Counted from the first letter of the stretch, positions 24,516-33,971 are shown. The stretch is DNA of 34,830 bases from Pseudopedobacter sp043763845 (GCA_043763845.1 JAYULE010000156.1:1-34830), one strand, 5' to 3'. Notes: a model not told the origin generated them from the sequence alone. Translations and numbers: made by a program.

Positions 24516-26189
24516 ATGATAGAAGAGAAAGCATTAAATTTTATAGAAGAAATTGTTGAAGATGATATACGTACAGGCAAACACGAGGGTAGGGTTTTAA
24601 CCCGTTTTCCGCCCGAGCCTAACGGATATTTACACATTGGCCACGCAAAATCTATTTGCTTAAACTTTGGTTTGGCCCAAAAATACAATGGCACAACCAA
24701 CCTAAGGTTTGATGATACCAACCCTTTAACCGAAGATACCGAATATGTGGAAAGCATTAAGCAAGATGTTAAATGGTTGGGTTTTAACTGGGAAAACGAG
24801 TTATATACGTCGGATTATTTTGAGCAATTATACCAATTTGCCGTTACGCTTATAAAACAAAATTTAGCCTATGTTGATGACAGTACCGCCGAAGAAATAG
24901 CGCAATTTAAAGGTACACCCACCACTCCGGGCAAAGCGAATATTTACCGCAGCCGCACTATTGACGAAAACTTACTATTGTTTGAAGAAATGCGTCTTGG
25001 AAAATATGCCGATGGTGAAAAAGTTTTACGGGCAAAAATTGATTTAGAAAGTCCGAATATGCATTTACGGGATCCGCTAATTTACCGCATAAAATATGCT
25101 ACACACCACCGTACAGGCAATACTTGGTGTATTTACCCCATGTACGATTTTGCCCACGGGCAATCAGATGCTATTGAGAAAATTACGCATTCGGTTTGTA
25201 CGTTAGAGTTTACAACTCACCGCCCACTTTACGAGTTTTTTATTGAGAAACTTAAGCTTTTTCCATCGCAACAGTACGAATTTGCCCGTTTAAACATGAG
25301 CTACACCTTAATGAGCAAGCGCAAATTGATGCAATTGGTAAACGATGGTTTGGTAAACGATTGGGACGACCCACGAATGCCAACCATATCGGGCTTACGT
25401 CGAAGAGGATTTACGCCTGCAAGTATTCGTAATTTTTGTGAACGTATTGGCATTGCAAAACGCGATAATTTAATTGATTTTAGTTTACTTGAGTTTTTTA
25501 TTAGGGAAGATTTAAACAAAACCGCTTGGCGCAGAATGGCTGTATTAGACCCACTTAAATTAATAATTACCAATTTTGAAGAAGGCAAAACCGAACTTTT
25601 AGAAAGTGAAAACAACCCCGAAGTTGAAGATAGTGATGGTTTTAGAACTTTGCCCTTTACCCGCGAATTATGGATTGAGCGTGATGACTTTATGGAAGAC
25701 CCACCAAAGAAATTTTTTAGATTGGGAGTTGGGTTAATGTGCAGGTTAAAATCGGCTTATATTGTACGTTGCGATAATTTTGTAAAAAACGATAACGGAG
25801 AAGTAACAGAAATATACTGCACTTATTTTCCCGAGTCTAAATCGGGTAGCGATACCTCGGGACTTAAAGCAAAGGGAACTATGCATTGGATTAGTGCCCA
25901 AAATGCTAAAACCGCCGAAATACGTTTATACGACCGCCTTTTTACCGTTGAACAACCCGATGCTGGAGACAATAATTTTAAGGATTTTATAAACCCCCAA
26001 AGTTTAGTAGTTATTAAAAAAGCCTATATAGAACCCGATTTGGCTAATGCACCCGCACAATTGCAGCAAAACCCAAACAGACGCTACCAGTTTATACGTA
26101 AAGGTTATTTTTGCTTAGATAGCGATGCAACAACTAATAATTTAATTTTTAATAGAACGGTTACGTTGAAGGATAGTTGGGCTGGGTAA
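24516..26189 (+). CDS. glnS: Glutaminyl-tRNA synthetase
   Basis: 557 residues, the size of bacterial GlnRS. The class I signatures are PPEPNGYLHIGHAK (HIGH at 40-43) and MSKRK (266-270, the KMSKS equivalent). LRFDDTNP and YDFAHGQSDAIE mark the catalytic core, and the C-terminal beta-barrel anticodon domain follows (about 340-557). It charges tRNA-Gln with glutamine directly, so the organism need not rely only on the GatCAB route. It is a single-gene unit preceded by a repeat element and a TAnnTTTG-type promoter candidate. Confidence 0.97.
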   Translation: MIEEKALNFIEEIVEDDIRTGKHEGRVLTRFPPEPNGYLHIGHAKSICLNFGLAQKYNGTTNLRFDDTNPLTEDTEYVESIKQDVKWLGFNWENELYTSDYFEQLYQFAVTLIKQNLAYVDDSTAEEIAQFKGTPTTPGKANIYRSRTIDENLLLFEEMRLGKYADGEKVLRAKIDLESPNMHLRDPLIYRIKYATHHRTGNTWCIYPMYDFAHGQSDAIEKITHSVCTLEFTTHRPLYEFFIEKLKLFPSQQYEFARLNMSYTLMSKRKLMQLVNDGLVNDWDDPRMPTISGLRRRGFTPASIRNFCERIGIAKRDNLIDFSLLEFFIREDLNKTAWRRMAVLDPLKLIITNFEEGKTELLESENNPEVEDSDGFRTLPFTRELWIERDDFMEDPPKKFFRLGVGLMCRLKSAYIVRCDNFVKNDNGEVTEIYCTYFPESKSGSDTSGLKAKGTMHWISAQNAKTAEIRLYDRLFTVEQPDAGDNNFKDFINPQSLVVIKKAYIEPDLANAPAQLQQNPNRRYQFIRKGYFCLDSDATTNNLIFNRTVTLKDSWAG

Positions 26190-26362
26190 GGGATTTTGAT
26201 TTTTTAAATAGTTTATATGTCAGGTTCGATTCCCGCTTTGAGTACATTAAATAACCTAATAATTTTGAGTTTAAGCCAGTAAATATAAATTAGTATTTTT
26301 TTTATTAATTTGTATCTTGCGCCCCTAAAAATAAATCTAAAATAAATAAATAATACGTTGAT

Positions 26363-28456
26363 ATGGGCATAATGAGTTTTCTGCGTGAAAAGGCAGGTGT
26401 AATTATTGTATTTGCTATTGGTTTAGCAATTGTAGCATTTTTACTAAGCGATGTAGTACGTAGTGGTAAAGGTTTTATTGCCGATGCGCAAAGCGAAGTA
26501 GGTATTGTAGCTGGTCAACCTATTAATTACAAAGAATTTAACGAACGTGTAGAGCAAAATAGCCAACAGTTTAAAGCACAAATGGGAAGTTTAAACCCAC
26601 AGATGATGAGCTATGTGGTAGAAAACAGTTGGAACCAATTTACATCCAAAATAATTATGGATAAACAAACCGAAAAAATTGGTTTAGTAGTAAGTGAGCA
26701 AGAATTGTTTGATTTAATGTTTACCAACCCAACGCAACAAATTTCACAAATATTTACCGATCCTAAAACAGGGCAGTTTAATCGTACTATGGCTATTACA
26801 TCTCGTAAAAGTGCCGATACCGACGCAAAACTTAAAGAGCAATGGGTAGCTTTAGAAAACAGTATTTTAGACCAGCGGAAATCCGAAAAATTTCAAGCGC
26901 TTTTAAAAAATGGTTTTTACGCCAATACTCTTGATGCTAAAGACGATTTTACAAACCGCAACAAACTAGCAAACTTTAGCTATGTAGCAATGCCTTACGT
27001 AAACGTAAAGGATACCGAAATTAAAGTTACCGATGCTGATTATGAAGCATATTACAACGAAAATAAATACCGTTTCGAAAACACATCAGAAACTAGAACC
27101 TTTGAGTACGTAGCTTTTGATGCTTCGCCATCAACCGCAGATACTGCCGAAACTAAAGCCAAAATCAATAAAATTGCCGAAAGTTTTAAAACAACTGATA
27201 ATGACTCGTTATACATTGCAATAAATGCCGAAACTACTACACCTTTAAATTTTGTTAAGAAAGGTGCTTTAGACCCAGCTATTGATAGCTTAATGTTTAC
27301 AGCAACAAAAGGATTTGTGTACGGCCCATATTTAATAAATGGTGTTTATAAAGTAGCTAAATTAATAGATGCTAAAATCAGTCCCGACTCTGTAAAAGCC
27401 CGTCATATTTTGCTAGACCCAGCTACTTTAGGTGGTGTTGATAAAGCAATGGCTAAAGCCGATTCTATCAAATCTGTTTTACAAAAAGGTGGCAACTTTA
27501 CAGCTTTGGCAGCGCAATATAGTATTGATGGTTCTAAAGATAAAGGTGGCGATTTAGGCACTTTTGGCCGTGGTGCAATGGTACCCGTTTTTGAAGATGC
27601 AGCTTTTGGTGGTAAAACTGGCCAAATTTCGGTAGTAAAATCTCAATTTGGCGTACACATTATTGAAATTCAAAAGCAAATAGGATCGTCAAAAGTGGTA
27701 AAGGTGGGTTTAATTGATAAAGCTTTAGTGCCAAGTTCTAAAACCGAGCAAGTGGCTTATCAAAAGGCACAATCTTTTTTAAGTAATGCAAAAGATACTG
27801 CTTCGTTTATTAGCCAAGCAAAAGCTAGTGGAATTAATAAAATTGTAGCCTCAGATGTTGGACCATTACAAGCATCTGTTTCGGGTTTAGAAGGTGCAAG
27901 AGAATTGGTAAGTTGGGCATTTAAAGCCGAAAAAGCCGATGTAAGTAACGAGATTTTTGATATTGGAGATAAGTACGTTATAGCATATTTAACCACTATT
28001 AAGCCAAAAGGAATATTAGCCTTAAGCGATGTTAAAGTACAAACAGAAAACGCAGTTAAAAATCGCGTAAAAGCCGCTTTCTTAAAAGCTAAATTAGAAA
28101 CTGCATTAGCAGGTGCTAACAATTTAAACCAAGTTGCAGCAAAATTAAAATTACCAGTAACGCCATTAAGTAATATTGTTTTTGCAAACCCAGTTATACC
28201 AGGTGTTGCACAAGAAAATAAATTGGTGGGTAGTGTTTTTGGTGCAAAAGTTAATAAACTGTCAACCATAGTTGAAGGTGAAGCAGGCATTTATATATTT
28301 ACCTTAAATGGTTATACTAATAGCCCAATGCCTGCTAATTACACAACAAATAAACAAACTTTGGCAGCTACATTAGCTAATAGCGCACAGGGGAACGTAT
28401 TTAAAGCATTACAAAAAAGTGCAAAAATAACTGATAACCGAAGCAAGTTTTATTAG
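26363..28456 (+). CDS. Membrane-anchored peptidyl-prolyl isomerase (PpiD/SurA-like)
   Basis: 697 residues. One N-terminal membrane helix (about 12-32) with a short cytoplasmic start (MGIMSFLREKAG) fits the PpiD topology. A SurA-like N-terminal chaperone region (about 40-230) follows, then a parvulin domain (about 345-435: VKARHILLDP, GGDLGTFGRGAMVPVFEDAAF, SQFGVHIIEI). A second, more diverged region occupies the C-terminal third. It helps newly exported proteins fold in the periplasm. A G/U-tolerant hairpin terminator follows 20 bp after the stop. A weak promoter-like TATCTTGC at 26313-26320, one T short of the usual box, lies 43 bp upstream. Confidence 0.92.
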   Translation: MGIMSFLREKAGVIIVFAIGLAIVAFLLSDVVRSGKGFIADAQSEVGIVAGQPINYKEFNERVEQNSQQFKAQMGSLNPQMMSYVVENSWNQFTSKIIMDKQTEKIGLVVSEQELFDLMFTNPTQQISQIFTDPKTGQFNRTMAITSRKSADTDAKLKEQWVALENSILDQRKSEKFQALLKNGFYANTLDAKDDFTNRNKLANFSYVAMPYVNVKDTEIKVTDADYEAYYNENKYRFENTSETRTFEYVAFDASPSTADTAETKAKINKIAESFKTTDNDSLYIAINAETTTPLNFVKKGALDPAIDSLMFTATKGFVYGPYLINGVYKVAKLIDAKISPDSVKARHILLDPATLGGVDKAMAKADSIKSVLQKGGNFTALAAQYSIDGSKDKGGDLGTFGRGAMVPVFEDAAFGGKTGQISVVKSQFGVHIIEIQKQIGSSKVVKVGLIDKALVPSSKTEQVAYQKAQSFLSNAKDTASFISQAKASGINKIVASDVGPLQASVSGLEGARELVSWAFKAEKADVSNEIFDIGDKYVIAYLTTIKPKGILALSDVKVQTENAVKNRVKAAFLKAKLETALAGANNLNQVAAKLKLPVTPLSNIVFANPVIPGVAQENKLVGSVFGAKVNKLSTIVEGEAGIYIFTLNGYTNSPMPANYTTNKQTLAATLANSAQGNVFKALQKSAKITDNRSKFY

Positions 28457-28476
28457 CCAAATAAATATTTAATATA

Positions 28477-28511
28477 AAAACCGGAGATAAACAACTTATC
28501 TTCGGTTTTTT
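28477..28511 (+). terminator. Intrinsic terminator after the isomerase gene
   Basis: Arms AAAACCGGAGATAA and TTATCTTCGGTTTT pair over 14 positions (one G-T) around a 5-nt loop and end in a T-run. The next ATG (28525) lies only 13 nt further on. Confidence 0.88.
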
Positions 28512-28524
28512 GCGTTTTAATACT

Positions 28525-29040
28525 ATGGATATTCAAGAAAATATAATTAACAAAGTTGCCCAAAGTGCCTTGTTATCTTATGATTTGGCAAACCTTTATA
28601 CCCCTGGCGAAAGGGTAATTTTTGACATAAAAGACAATCTTTTTCATGGTTTAATGCTTAGAGAGAAGGATTTTAGAGAGTTTATAAAATCTAACAATTG
28701 GGAAAGCTATCAAAATAAAAATGTTGCCATTGTTTGTACATCCGATGCCATTGTACCCACTTGGGCATATATGTTATTAGCCACAAAACTTAATCCTTAC
28801 GTAAATAGTTTAGTATTTGGAAATTTAGAACAGCTTGAAATTGAACTATATAGCTTAGCTATTCAAAATTTAGATGTTGAACAATTTAGAGACCAAAAAA
28901 TAGTGATTAAAGGATGTGGCAATATTTTTGTACCAGTTTCGGCTTTCGTATCATTTACTGCAAAAATAACACCAGTTGCAAAAAGTATAATGTACGGCGA
29001 ACCTTGTTCAACCGTACCCTTATTTAAACGAAAAGATTAA
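28525..29040 (+). CDS. DUF2480-family protein
   Basis: 171 residues from the ATG at 28525; an in-frame TTG at 28510 lies inside the terminator T-run and is rejected. Recognisable DUF2480 segments are the ERVIFDIKDNLFHGLMLREKDFREF region and the VPTWAYMLLATKL segment. There is no signal peptide or membrane helix, so it is cytoplasmic. The family is widespread in Bacteroidota and has no established function. Two cysteines occur in VKGCGN-like (IKGCGN) and EPCST positions near the end. DUF3108 follows after 17 bp on the same strand, probably co-transcribed. Confidence 0.9.
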   Translation: MDIQENIINKVAQSALLSYDLANLYTPGERVIFDIKDNLFHGLMLREKDFREFIKSNNWESYQNKNVAIVCTSDAIVPTWAYMLLATKLNPYVNSLVFGNLEQLEIELYSLAIQNLDVEQFRDQKIVIKGCGNIFVPVSAFVSFTAKITPVAKSIMYGEPCSTVPLFKRKD

Positions 29041-29057
29041 TTTCATAAAAACGTTAA

Positions 29058-29837
29058 ATGAAAATAAAATTACTATTAATTGCACTTTTTTTTACAAGTT
29101 TTGTTTACGCCCAAAAACTATCTGTTTTAAACCATTCGGCTTTTAACATTGGTGAAACACTAAAATATAAATTTCGATATGGTTTTTTTAATGGTGCCGA
29201 AGCTACTATGCAAGTACTAAAATCTGATATTAAATTTAATAATTGCGAAACGCTACGCTTGCTTGTACAAGGGCGTACATCAGGCTCTTTCGATATTTTT
29301 TATAAAGTGCGGAATAAGTACGAATCTTATATAGACAAAGATAGTTTTATACCCTATTTTTACACCGAAGATATTAACGAGTCGGATTATCACCGAAACG
29401 ATAAAGCCAGATTTTATCCTTCCGAAAAAAAAATAGTAGCAAAAAAAGGCACTTTTAAATCTACGGCCGACCAAATTTTCGATCTCGTATCGGCCTTTTA
29501 TTTTACACGTAATGTTGATTTAAGCAACCTTATTTTTGGGCAGCAAATTACAATAAATTATTTTTTAGAAGATAGTATATCTCAATTACCCATCCAATAT
29601 ATTAGTCGTGAAAAAGTAAAAACCAGTAATGGCTGGTTAGTTTGCAAAAAATATAGCCCCGCCATACAACCTGGACGCATATTTAGAAGCGGCAGCCGGT
29701 TGTACCTTTGGATAACCGACGATGATAACCATATACCTGTAAAAGCCCAAGCCGAACTTGTTGTAGGCAGTGTAACTATGGAGCTAACCGAGTCATCGGG
29801 ACTTAAGTCTCCATTGGTTTATGTTTCAAAGCGTTAG
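29058..29837 (+). CDS. DUF3108 domain protein, exported
   Basis: 259 residues. The signal peptide (1-18, ending FVYAQ) is followed by a beta-rich domain opening with FNIGETLKYKFRYGFFNGAEA and ending WITDDDNHIPVKAQAELVVGSVTMEL, both characteristic of DUF3108. The function of the family is unknown; it is probably periplasmic or outer-membrane associated. It is the second gene after DUF2480, and the pair ends in a 168-bp non-coding stretch before the UbiA gene with no clear terminator. Confidence 0.9.
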   Translation: MKIKLLLIALFFTSFVYAQKLSVLNHSAFNIGETLKYKFRYGFFNGAEATMQVLKSDIKFNNCETLRLLVQGRTSGSFDIFYKVRNKYESYIDKDSFIPYFYTEDINESDYHRNDKARFYPSEKKIVAKKGTFKSTADQIFDLVSAFYFTRNVDLSNLIFGQQITINYFLEDSISQLPIQYISREKVKTSNGWLVCKKYSPAIQPGRIFRSGSRLYLWITDDDNHIPVKAQAELVVGSVTMELTESSGLKSPLVYVSKR

Positions 29838-30005
29838 TTTATATTGATTTCAACTTATTTGGTTTACAACTAAATTAATTTAATGCTAATTGTAGCAGAG
29901 TTGTATGAAAAACCAATACTTGATTACTGTATTTGTGTGTTTTAGCAAACAATAAATTTTCTCACAATTTTTGAAAATCAACTAAATTACCTCAATAACT
30001 AGTTT

Positions 30006-30869
30006 TTAAATCCACCAAACCCACAAAAAATAAATTAATAAAACGCTTGCACTAATAAAAGTCATCCGCATCATATTTGTGTACGATGCTGCAACTTCGT
30101 TTTTTATTACCTGCAAAAACCACCAAATAAAAAAAACTAAAACAGGTAATGTAATCCCACCAAAGACATAAAAATTTTGCAGTTGTTGCGCTTGTTGCCA
30201 GTACAAAAACATCAGGCCAAAGCCTAAAAAAAATATACAGCCCGAAAATAAAAAAGAGCCTTTAATTCCCAATAAAATACTCAAAGTTTTGTCGCCACGT
30301 TTGCTATCTTCGGCATGTTGGTAAACTTGTGTTAATGGGTACGACGCTCCAATTAAACACGATGATATAAGGCCAGCCAAAAAAACCATAGTATTAAAAC
30401 TAGTAAAAATATTGCCAATAGCATAATAAGTGGCTACATAAATAAACCAACCTTGAAAAATAAAAACTACCAAAAAACTAATAATGGGATATTTTTTTAA
30501 GCGAATACTTGGGTGGCTATATGCTTTTGAAAGTGCATTGTATAAAAGCACACAAATGGCAAAGGGTACACTTACCAAGGCCGCTAAAGCTACCCCAAAC
30601 CACTCTAGCGTAACAGCTAAATGGTACAAATTTCGTTTTATTTCGGGTGGGTTTTTTAATAAGGCAATGCTGCCTTCATCCTTATCAAAATAACTATTGT
30701 ATGCATTGCTTGCAGGGTAAACTAATAAATGCCATACCACAAAAACCAATATGGCATGCAAAGCGTTTATGTTTTGTGATTGGCTTAGTGCAAAAATATA
30801 AACTGGCAATAATAACAGCGAAAACGGTAAACGTAAATGTAATAAATTAGCTTTGGAGAAAATGGTCAT
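30006..30869 (-). CDS. UbiA-family prenyltransferase
   Basis: 287 residues with about eight or nine membrane helices. The first Asp motif reads NSYFDKDEG (Asn58, Asp62, Asp64) after helix 2, and the second EDSKRGDKTL (Asp188, Asp193), the two Mg-diphosphate sites of UbiA enzymes. It should transfer an isoprenyl chain from a prenyl diphosphate to an acceptor within the membrane. Quinone pathway members (UbiA, MenA) and polyprenyl chlorin/heme synthases share this fold, so the substrate cannot be fixed. It starts 50 bp from the type III polyketide synthase on the opposite strand and is likely the prenylation partner of that cluster. Confidence 0.9.
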   Translation of the reverse strand: MTIFSKANLLHLRLPFSLLLLPVYIFALSQSQNINALHAILVFVVWHLLVYPASNAYNSYFDKDEGSIALLKNPPEIKRNLYHLAVTLEWFGVALAALVSVPFAICVLLYNALSKAYSHPSIRLKKYPIISFLVVFIFQGWFIYVATYYAIGNIFTSFNTMVFLAGLISSCLIGASYPLTQVYQHAEDSKRGDKTLSILLGIKGSFLFSGCIFFLGFGLMFLYWQQAQQLQNFYVFGGITLPVLVFFIWWFLQVIKNEVAASYTNMMRMTFISASVLLIYFLWVWWI

Positions 30870-30919
30870 GATTTGTGGCTTTTAATTTGTAAAGCAAATA
30901 AATATAAATAAAATATAGG

Positions 30920-32029
30920 ATGAGTAGCGTAATATCGGCAATTGGTACCAGTAACCCCGTAAATAAATTTGCGCAAAATCAGATTCTAAATTTTATGAAA
31001 TCGGCACACCAATTAAATGGCGATAACGTTCGACGTTTAGAAAAACTTTACACAGCATCGGGTATACATTTTAGGCATTCGGTAATTTCCGATTTTGATA
31101 AGCCACTTGGAAATTTCACTTTTTTTGGCAACCATGATGGTTTAGAGCCATTCCCTACAACTGCACAACGTGGTGAATTGTATCAACATACTGCTTTAAA
31201 TATTAGCCTTACGGCGATACAAAATGCATTAGAGAAATTACAAAATTTTGATTTAAAAAACATTACCCACCTTATAACCGTAAGCTGTACAGGTATGTAC
31301 GCACCAGGTTTAGATGTTGAAATTGTAGAAAAACTAAACCTTAACCCTTGGGTAGAGCGTACATGTATAAATTTTATGGGATGTTACGGTGCTTTTAATG
31401 CGCTAAAAATGGCCAATTATATTTGCACCGCTCAGCCCAACGCTAACGTTTTAGTGGTTTGTGTAGAGTTATGTACTTTACATTTTCAAAAAGAGAATAC
31501 TTTGGATAATTGGATAGCAAATTCGCTATTTGCTGATGGTGCCGCGGCAGTGGTAGTGCAACATAAAGATTATGCCACCCAAAAAATATTTGAAATAAAA
31601 GGTTTTTATTCCCAATTGGTTAGCAAGGCCCGCAACCAAATGGCCTGGACAATTGGAAACCACGGTTACCAAATGCAATTAAGCAATCAAGTGGCTAAAC
31701 AAATTAAAGCCGAAATAAAAAATGTGGCACAAACGCTATTAAATAAATTGAATTTGGCTTTGGCCGATATTGGGCAATTTGCAATACACCCCGGTGGTCG
31801 GCGAATTTTAGAAGTGTGCGACGAAGTTTTTAACCTCGAAGCCCACCAAAATAAACAGGGTTACAAGGTTTTAAAGGATTATGGCAATATGTCGTCGGCT
31901 AGTATTTTATTTGTTTTAGATGAGTTAAGCAACACATTAAAAATTAAGAACAAAAGCGAAAATGTATTGAGTTTTGCTTTTGGACCGGGTTTAACTTTCG
32001 AAAGTATGTTGTTACATTATGATGCGTGA
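30920..32029 (+). CDS. Type III polyketide synthase (chalcone/stilbene synthase fold)
   Basis: 369 residues. The complete triad of the family is present: Cys155 (INFMGCYGAFNALK), His290 (FAIHPGGRRILE) and Asn323 (DYGNMSSASILF), together with the closing AFGPGLTFE loop (353-361). It condenses malonyl-CoA units onto a starter acyl-CoA without an acyl carrier protein, giving a resorcinol, pyrone or phloroglucinol. The starter cannot be read, but the plus-strand gene order synthase-methyltransferase-flavoprotein resembles phenolic-lipid operons. The methyltransferase starts inside its end (11-bp overlap). Together with UbiA it forms a compact biosynthetic cluster. Confidence 0.94.
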   Translation: MSSVISAIGTSNPVNKFAQNQILNFMKSAHQLNGDNVRRLEKLYTASGIHFRHSVISDFDKPLGNFTFFGNHDGLEPFPTTAQRGELYQHTALNISLTAIQNALEKLQNFDLKNITHLITVSCTGMYAPGLDVEIVEKLNLNPWVERTCINFMGCYGAFNALKMANYICTAQPNANVLVVCVELCTLHFQKENTLDNWIANSLFADGAAAVVVQHKDYATQKIFEIKGFYSQLVSKARNQMAWTIGNHGYQMQLSNQVAKQIKAEIKNVAQTLLNKLNLALADIGQFAIHPGGRRILEVCDEVFNLEAHQNKQGYKVLKDYGNMSSASILFVLDELSNTLKIKNKSENVLSFAFGPGLTFESMLLHYDA

Positions 32030-32717
32030 TTTTAACCACCGCAGCACTGCAATAGAAATTATGGACGATTTTGAGTTGCCCAATACTCAAATAGATCCTG
32101 TATTAAGGGAATTGCAAACTATAAACAAGTTATTAGGTGGTTTTTCGGTTTTTTACAATGCATTTAAAAAAATAAAACTTCAAAATGGCGATACCATAAG
32201 TGATTGGGGTTGCGGTGGTGGCGATAGTTTGCAAGTGTTGGCCAAATATTTTAAAAATCAAAATTTAACCCTTAATTTTATTGGCATAGATGCTACACCC
32301 GCAGCAGTGCAATTTGCCAAACAAACACATAAAAATTTTAAAAACATAAATTTTATTTTAGCTGATGTATTAAAAGCGGATTTTAAACCCGCCCAATTTG
32401 ACGTAGTAATTAGCAGTCTTTTTACCCACCATTTTGATAATGAAAGTTGGGTTTTGTTGCTGCAAAAAATGGTTTATGCTAGCAAAAAGGCGGTAGTTGT
32501 AAACGATTTGCATCGCCATTGGTTTGCTTATTATTCTATTGGTTGGCTAACGCAATTGTTCTCTAAATCGTTAATGGTAAAAAACGATAGCAAGCTTTCT
32601 GTTTTGCGAAGTTTTAAACGTAAAGAGTTAATAAATTTATTGCATGAAGCTGGCATTTATACTTTTACCATAAAATGGATGTGGGCTTTTAGGTGGCAAA
32701 TTATTATCTACAAATAA
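32019..32717 (+). CDS. Class I SAM-dependent methyltransferase
   Basis: 232 residues. SAM motif I reads DWGCGGGDS (62-70), with the acidic strand-2 end FIGIDATP and motif IV-like FDVVISSLFTHHF. The C-terminal part adds hydrophobic helices, possibly for a lipid-like acceptor. It would methylate a carbon or hydroxyl of the polyketide product. It starts within the synthase gene (11-bp overlap) and its TAA shares its last base with the next ATG (TAATG), so translation of the three genes is coupled. The start may be either of the two adjacent ATGs at 32019 and 32022. Confidence 0.9.
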   Translation: MMRDFNHRSTAIEIMDDFELPNTQIDPVLRELQTINKLLGGFSVFYNAFKKIKLQNGDTISDWGCGGGDSLQVLAKYFKNQNLTLNFIGIDATPAAVQFAKQTHKNFKNINFILADVLKADFKPAQFDVVISSLFTHHFDNESWVLLLQKMVYASKKAVVVNDLHRHWFAYYSIGWLTQLFSKSLMVKNDSKLSVLRSFKRKELINLLHEAGIYTFTIKWMWAFRWQIIIYK

Positions 32718-33844
32718 TGGCAAAACCTACAATAGCAATAATTGGAGGTGGTTTAGCTGGTTTAGTAAACGCCATAGTTTTAAGCAAAACAGGTTTTGAA
32801 GTTACGCTTATAGAACGAAAAAAATATCCCTTTAACCGTGTTTGTGGCGAATATGTTAGCAACGAAGTTTTACCTTTTTTAAATAGCTTGGGCGTATTTC
32901 CATTGCTTATGGGTGCAGCTCAAATTAATACTTTAAAAGTAACATCGGTAAATAGTAACACTTTAAACCAACAATTAGATTTAGGTGGTTTTGGCTTAAG
33001 CCGATTTAAGCTCGACGATTTACTGTACCAAAAAGCACAAACCTTAGGCACTAAATTTATACTCGAAACCAAGGTTAACGATGTGATTTTTAAAGACGAA
33101 AAATTTTATATCGCTTTAGCGGATAAACAACCCTTACAAGCCGATTTGGTAATTGGTAGTTTTGGCAAACGATCTAACATTGACCAAAAGTTAAACCGTA
33201 AATTTTTTTACCAACGTAGCCCATATTTAGGGGTTAAGTATCATATTAAAACCCAATTTCCTACTAATTTAATACAGCTAGATAATTTTGAAGGTGGATA
33301 TTGCGGACTAAGTAAAATAGAAGACGATTTATTTTGCCTTTGCTATCTTACCCAAAATAGTCAGCTAAAAAAACACGGCAGCATCCCAGAAATGGAAAAA
33401 ATGGTGCTGCATAAAAACACTCATTTAAAACATATTTTCGAAAACTCGGATTTTGTGTGGCACAAGCCCGAAACCATTAACGAAATATCTTTCGAGCAAA
33501 AATCTACTATTGATAACCATATTTTAATGAGTGGCGACAGTGCCGGTATGATAACCCCGCTTTGTGGCAACGGAATGGCTATGGCCATACACTCGGCAAG
33601 CTTGCTTAGCCAATGCATTATTAAACATACAGTTGCAGGTATTAGTGCCAATAGCAGAGCAAACTTGGAAAAGGAATACAATTACTTATGGCAGCAAAAA
33701 TTTGCAAAACGTTTATTTATTGGCCGAAGTTTACAGCGGTTGTTTGGGAGCAATACGATATCTAATTTAGCTGTAGGCATGTTATCAAATTTGCCTAGCG
33801 TAAGTGGGTATTTAATTAGTAAAACACACGGAAAAAAGTTTTAA
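32717..33844 (+). CDS. FAD-dependent oxidoreductase (hydroxylase/geranylgeranyl reductase-like)
   Basis: 375 residues from the ATG at 32717; an upstream in-frame ATG at 32693 lies inside the methyltransferase and lacks support because the dinucleotide fold begins at residue 5. The FAD motif GGGLAG (10-15), strand-2 acid ERKKYPFNRVCGEYVS and the second FAD motif GDSAGMITPLCGNGMAMAIHSA (split here: GDSAGMI, then CGNGMAMAIHSA) place it with flavin monooxygenases and prenyl reductases. It could hydroxylate or oxidise the aromatic product to a quinone, or reduce its prenyl chain. It closes the synthase operon; a strong hairpin follows at 33972. Confidence 0.9.
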   Translation: MAKPTIAIIGGGLAGLVNAIVLSKTGFEVTLIERKKYPFNRVCGEYVSNEVLPFLNSLGVFPLLMGAAQINTLKVTSVNSNTLNQQLDLGGFGLSRFKLDDLLYQKAQTLGTKFILETKVNDVIFKDEKFYIALADKQPLQADLVIGSFGKRSNIDQKLNRKFFYQRSPYLGVKYHIKTQFPTNLIQLDNFEGGYCGLSKIEDDLFCLCYLTQNSQLKKHGSIPEMEKMVLHKNTHLKHIFENSDFVWHKPETINEISFEQKSTIDNHILMSGDSAGMITPLCGNGMAMAIHSASLLSQCIIKHTVAGISANSRANLEKEYNYLWQQKFAKRLFIGRSLQRLFGSNTISNLAVGMLSNLPSVSGYLISKTHGKKF

Positions 33845-33971
33845 TTTTTCTAAAGAATTAAAAGAATTGTTTATCAAAATTTAATATTAATGCTTTTGGT
33901 GAATTAGTTTTATTCTAGAATTATCAAAAAAGTTATTTTTCTTGTTATGCATAAGATATTCGAACTATTAA

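Noticed and set aside
26220..26240. GGTTCGATTCCCGC resembles the T-arm of a tRNA
   Set aside because: The flanking bases do not pair as a 5-bp T stem, and no anticodon, D arm or acceptor stem is visible upstream. It is either coincidence or too decayed to call.
27760..28290. Long minus-strand open frame of 176 codons antisense to the prolyl isomerase gene
   Set aside because: It mirrors the codon pattern of the sense gene, which has a complete recognisable domain set; the antisense product matches nothing known to me.
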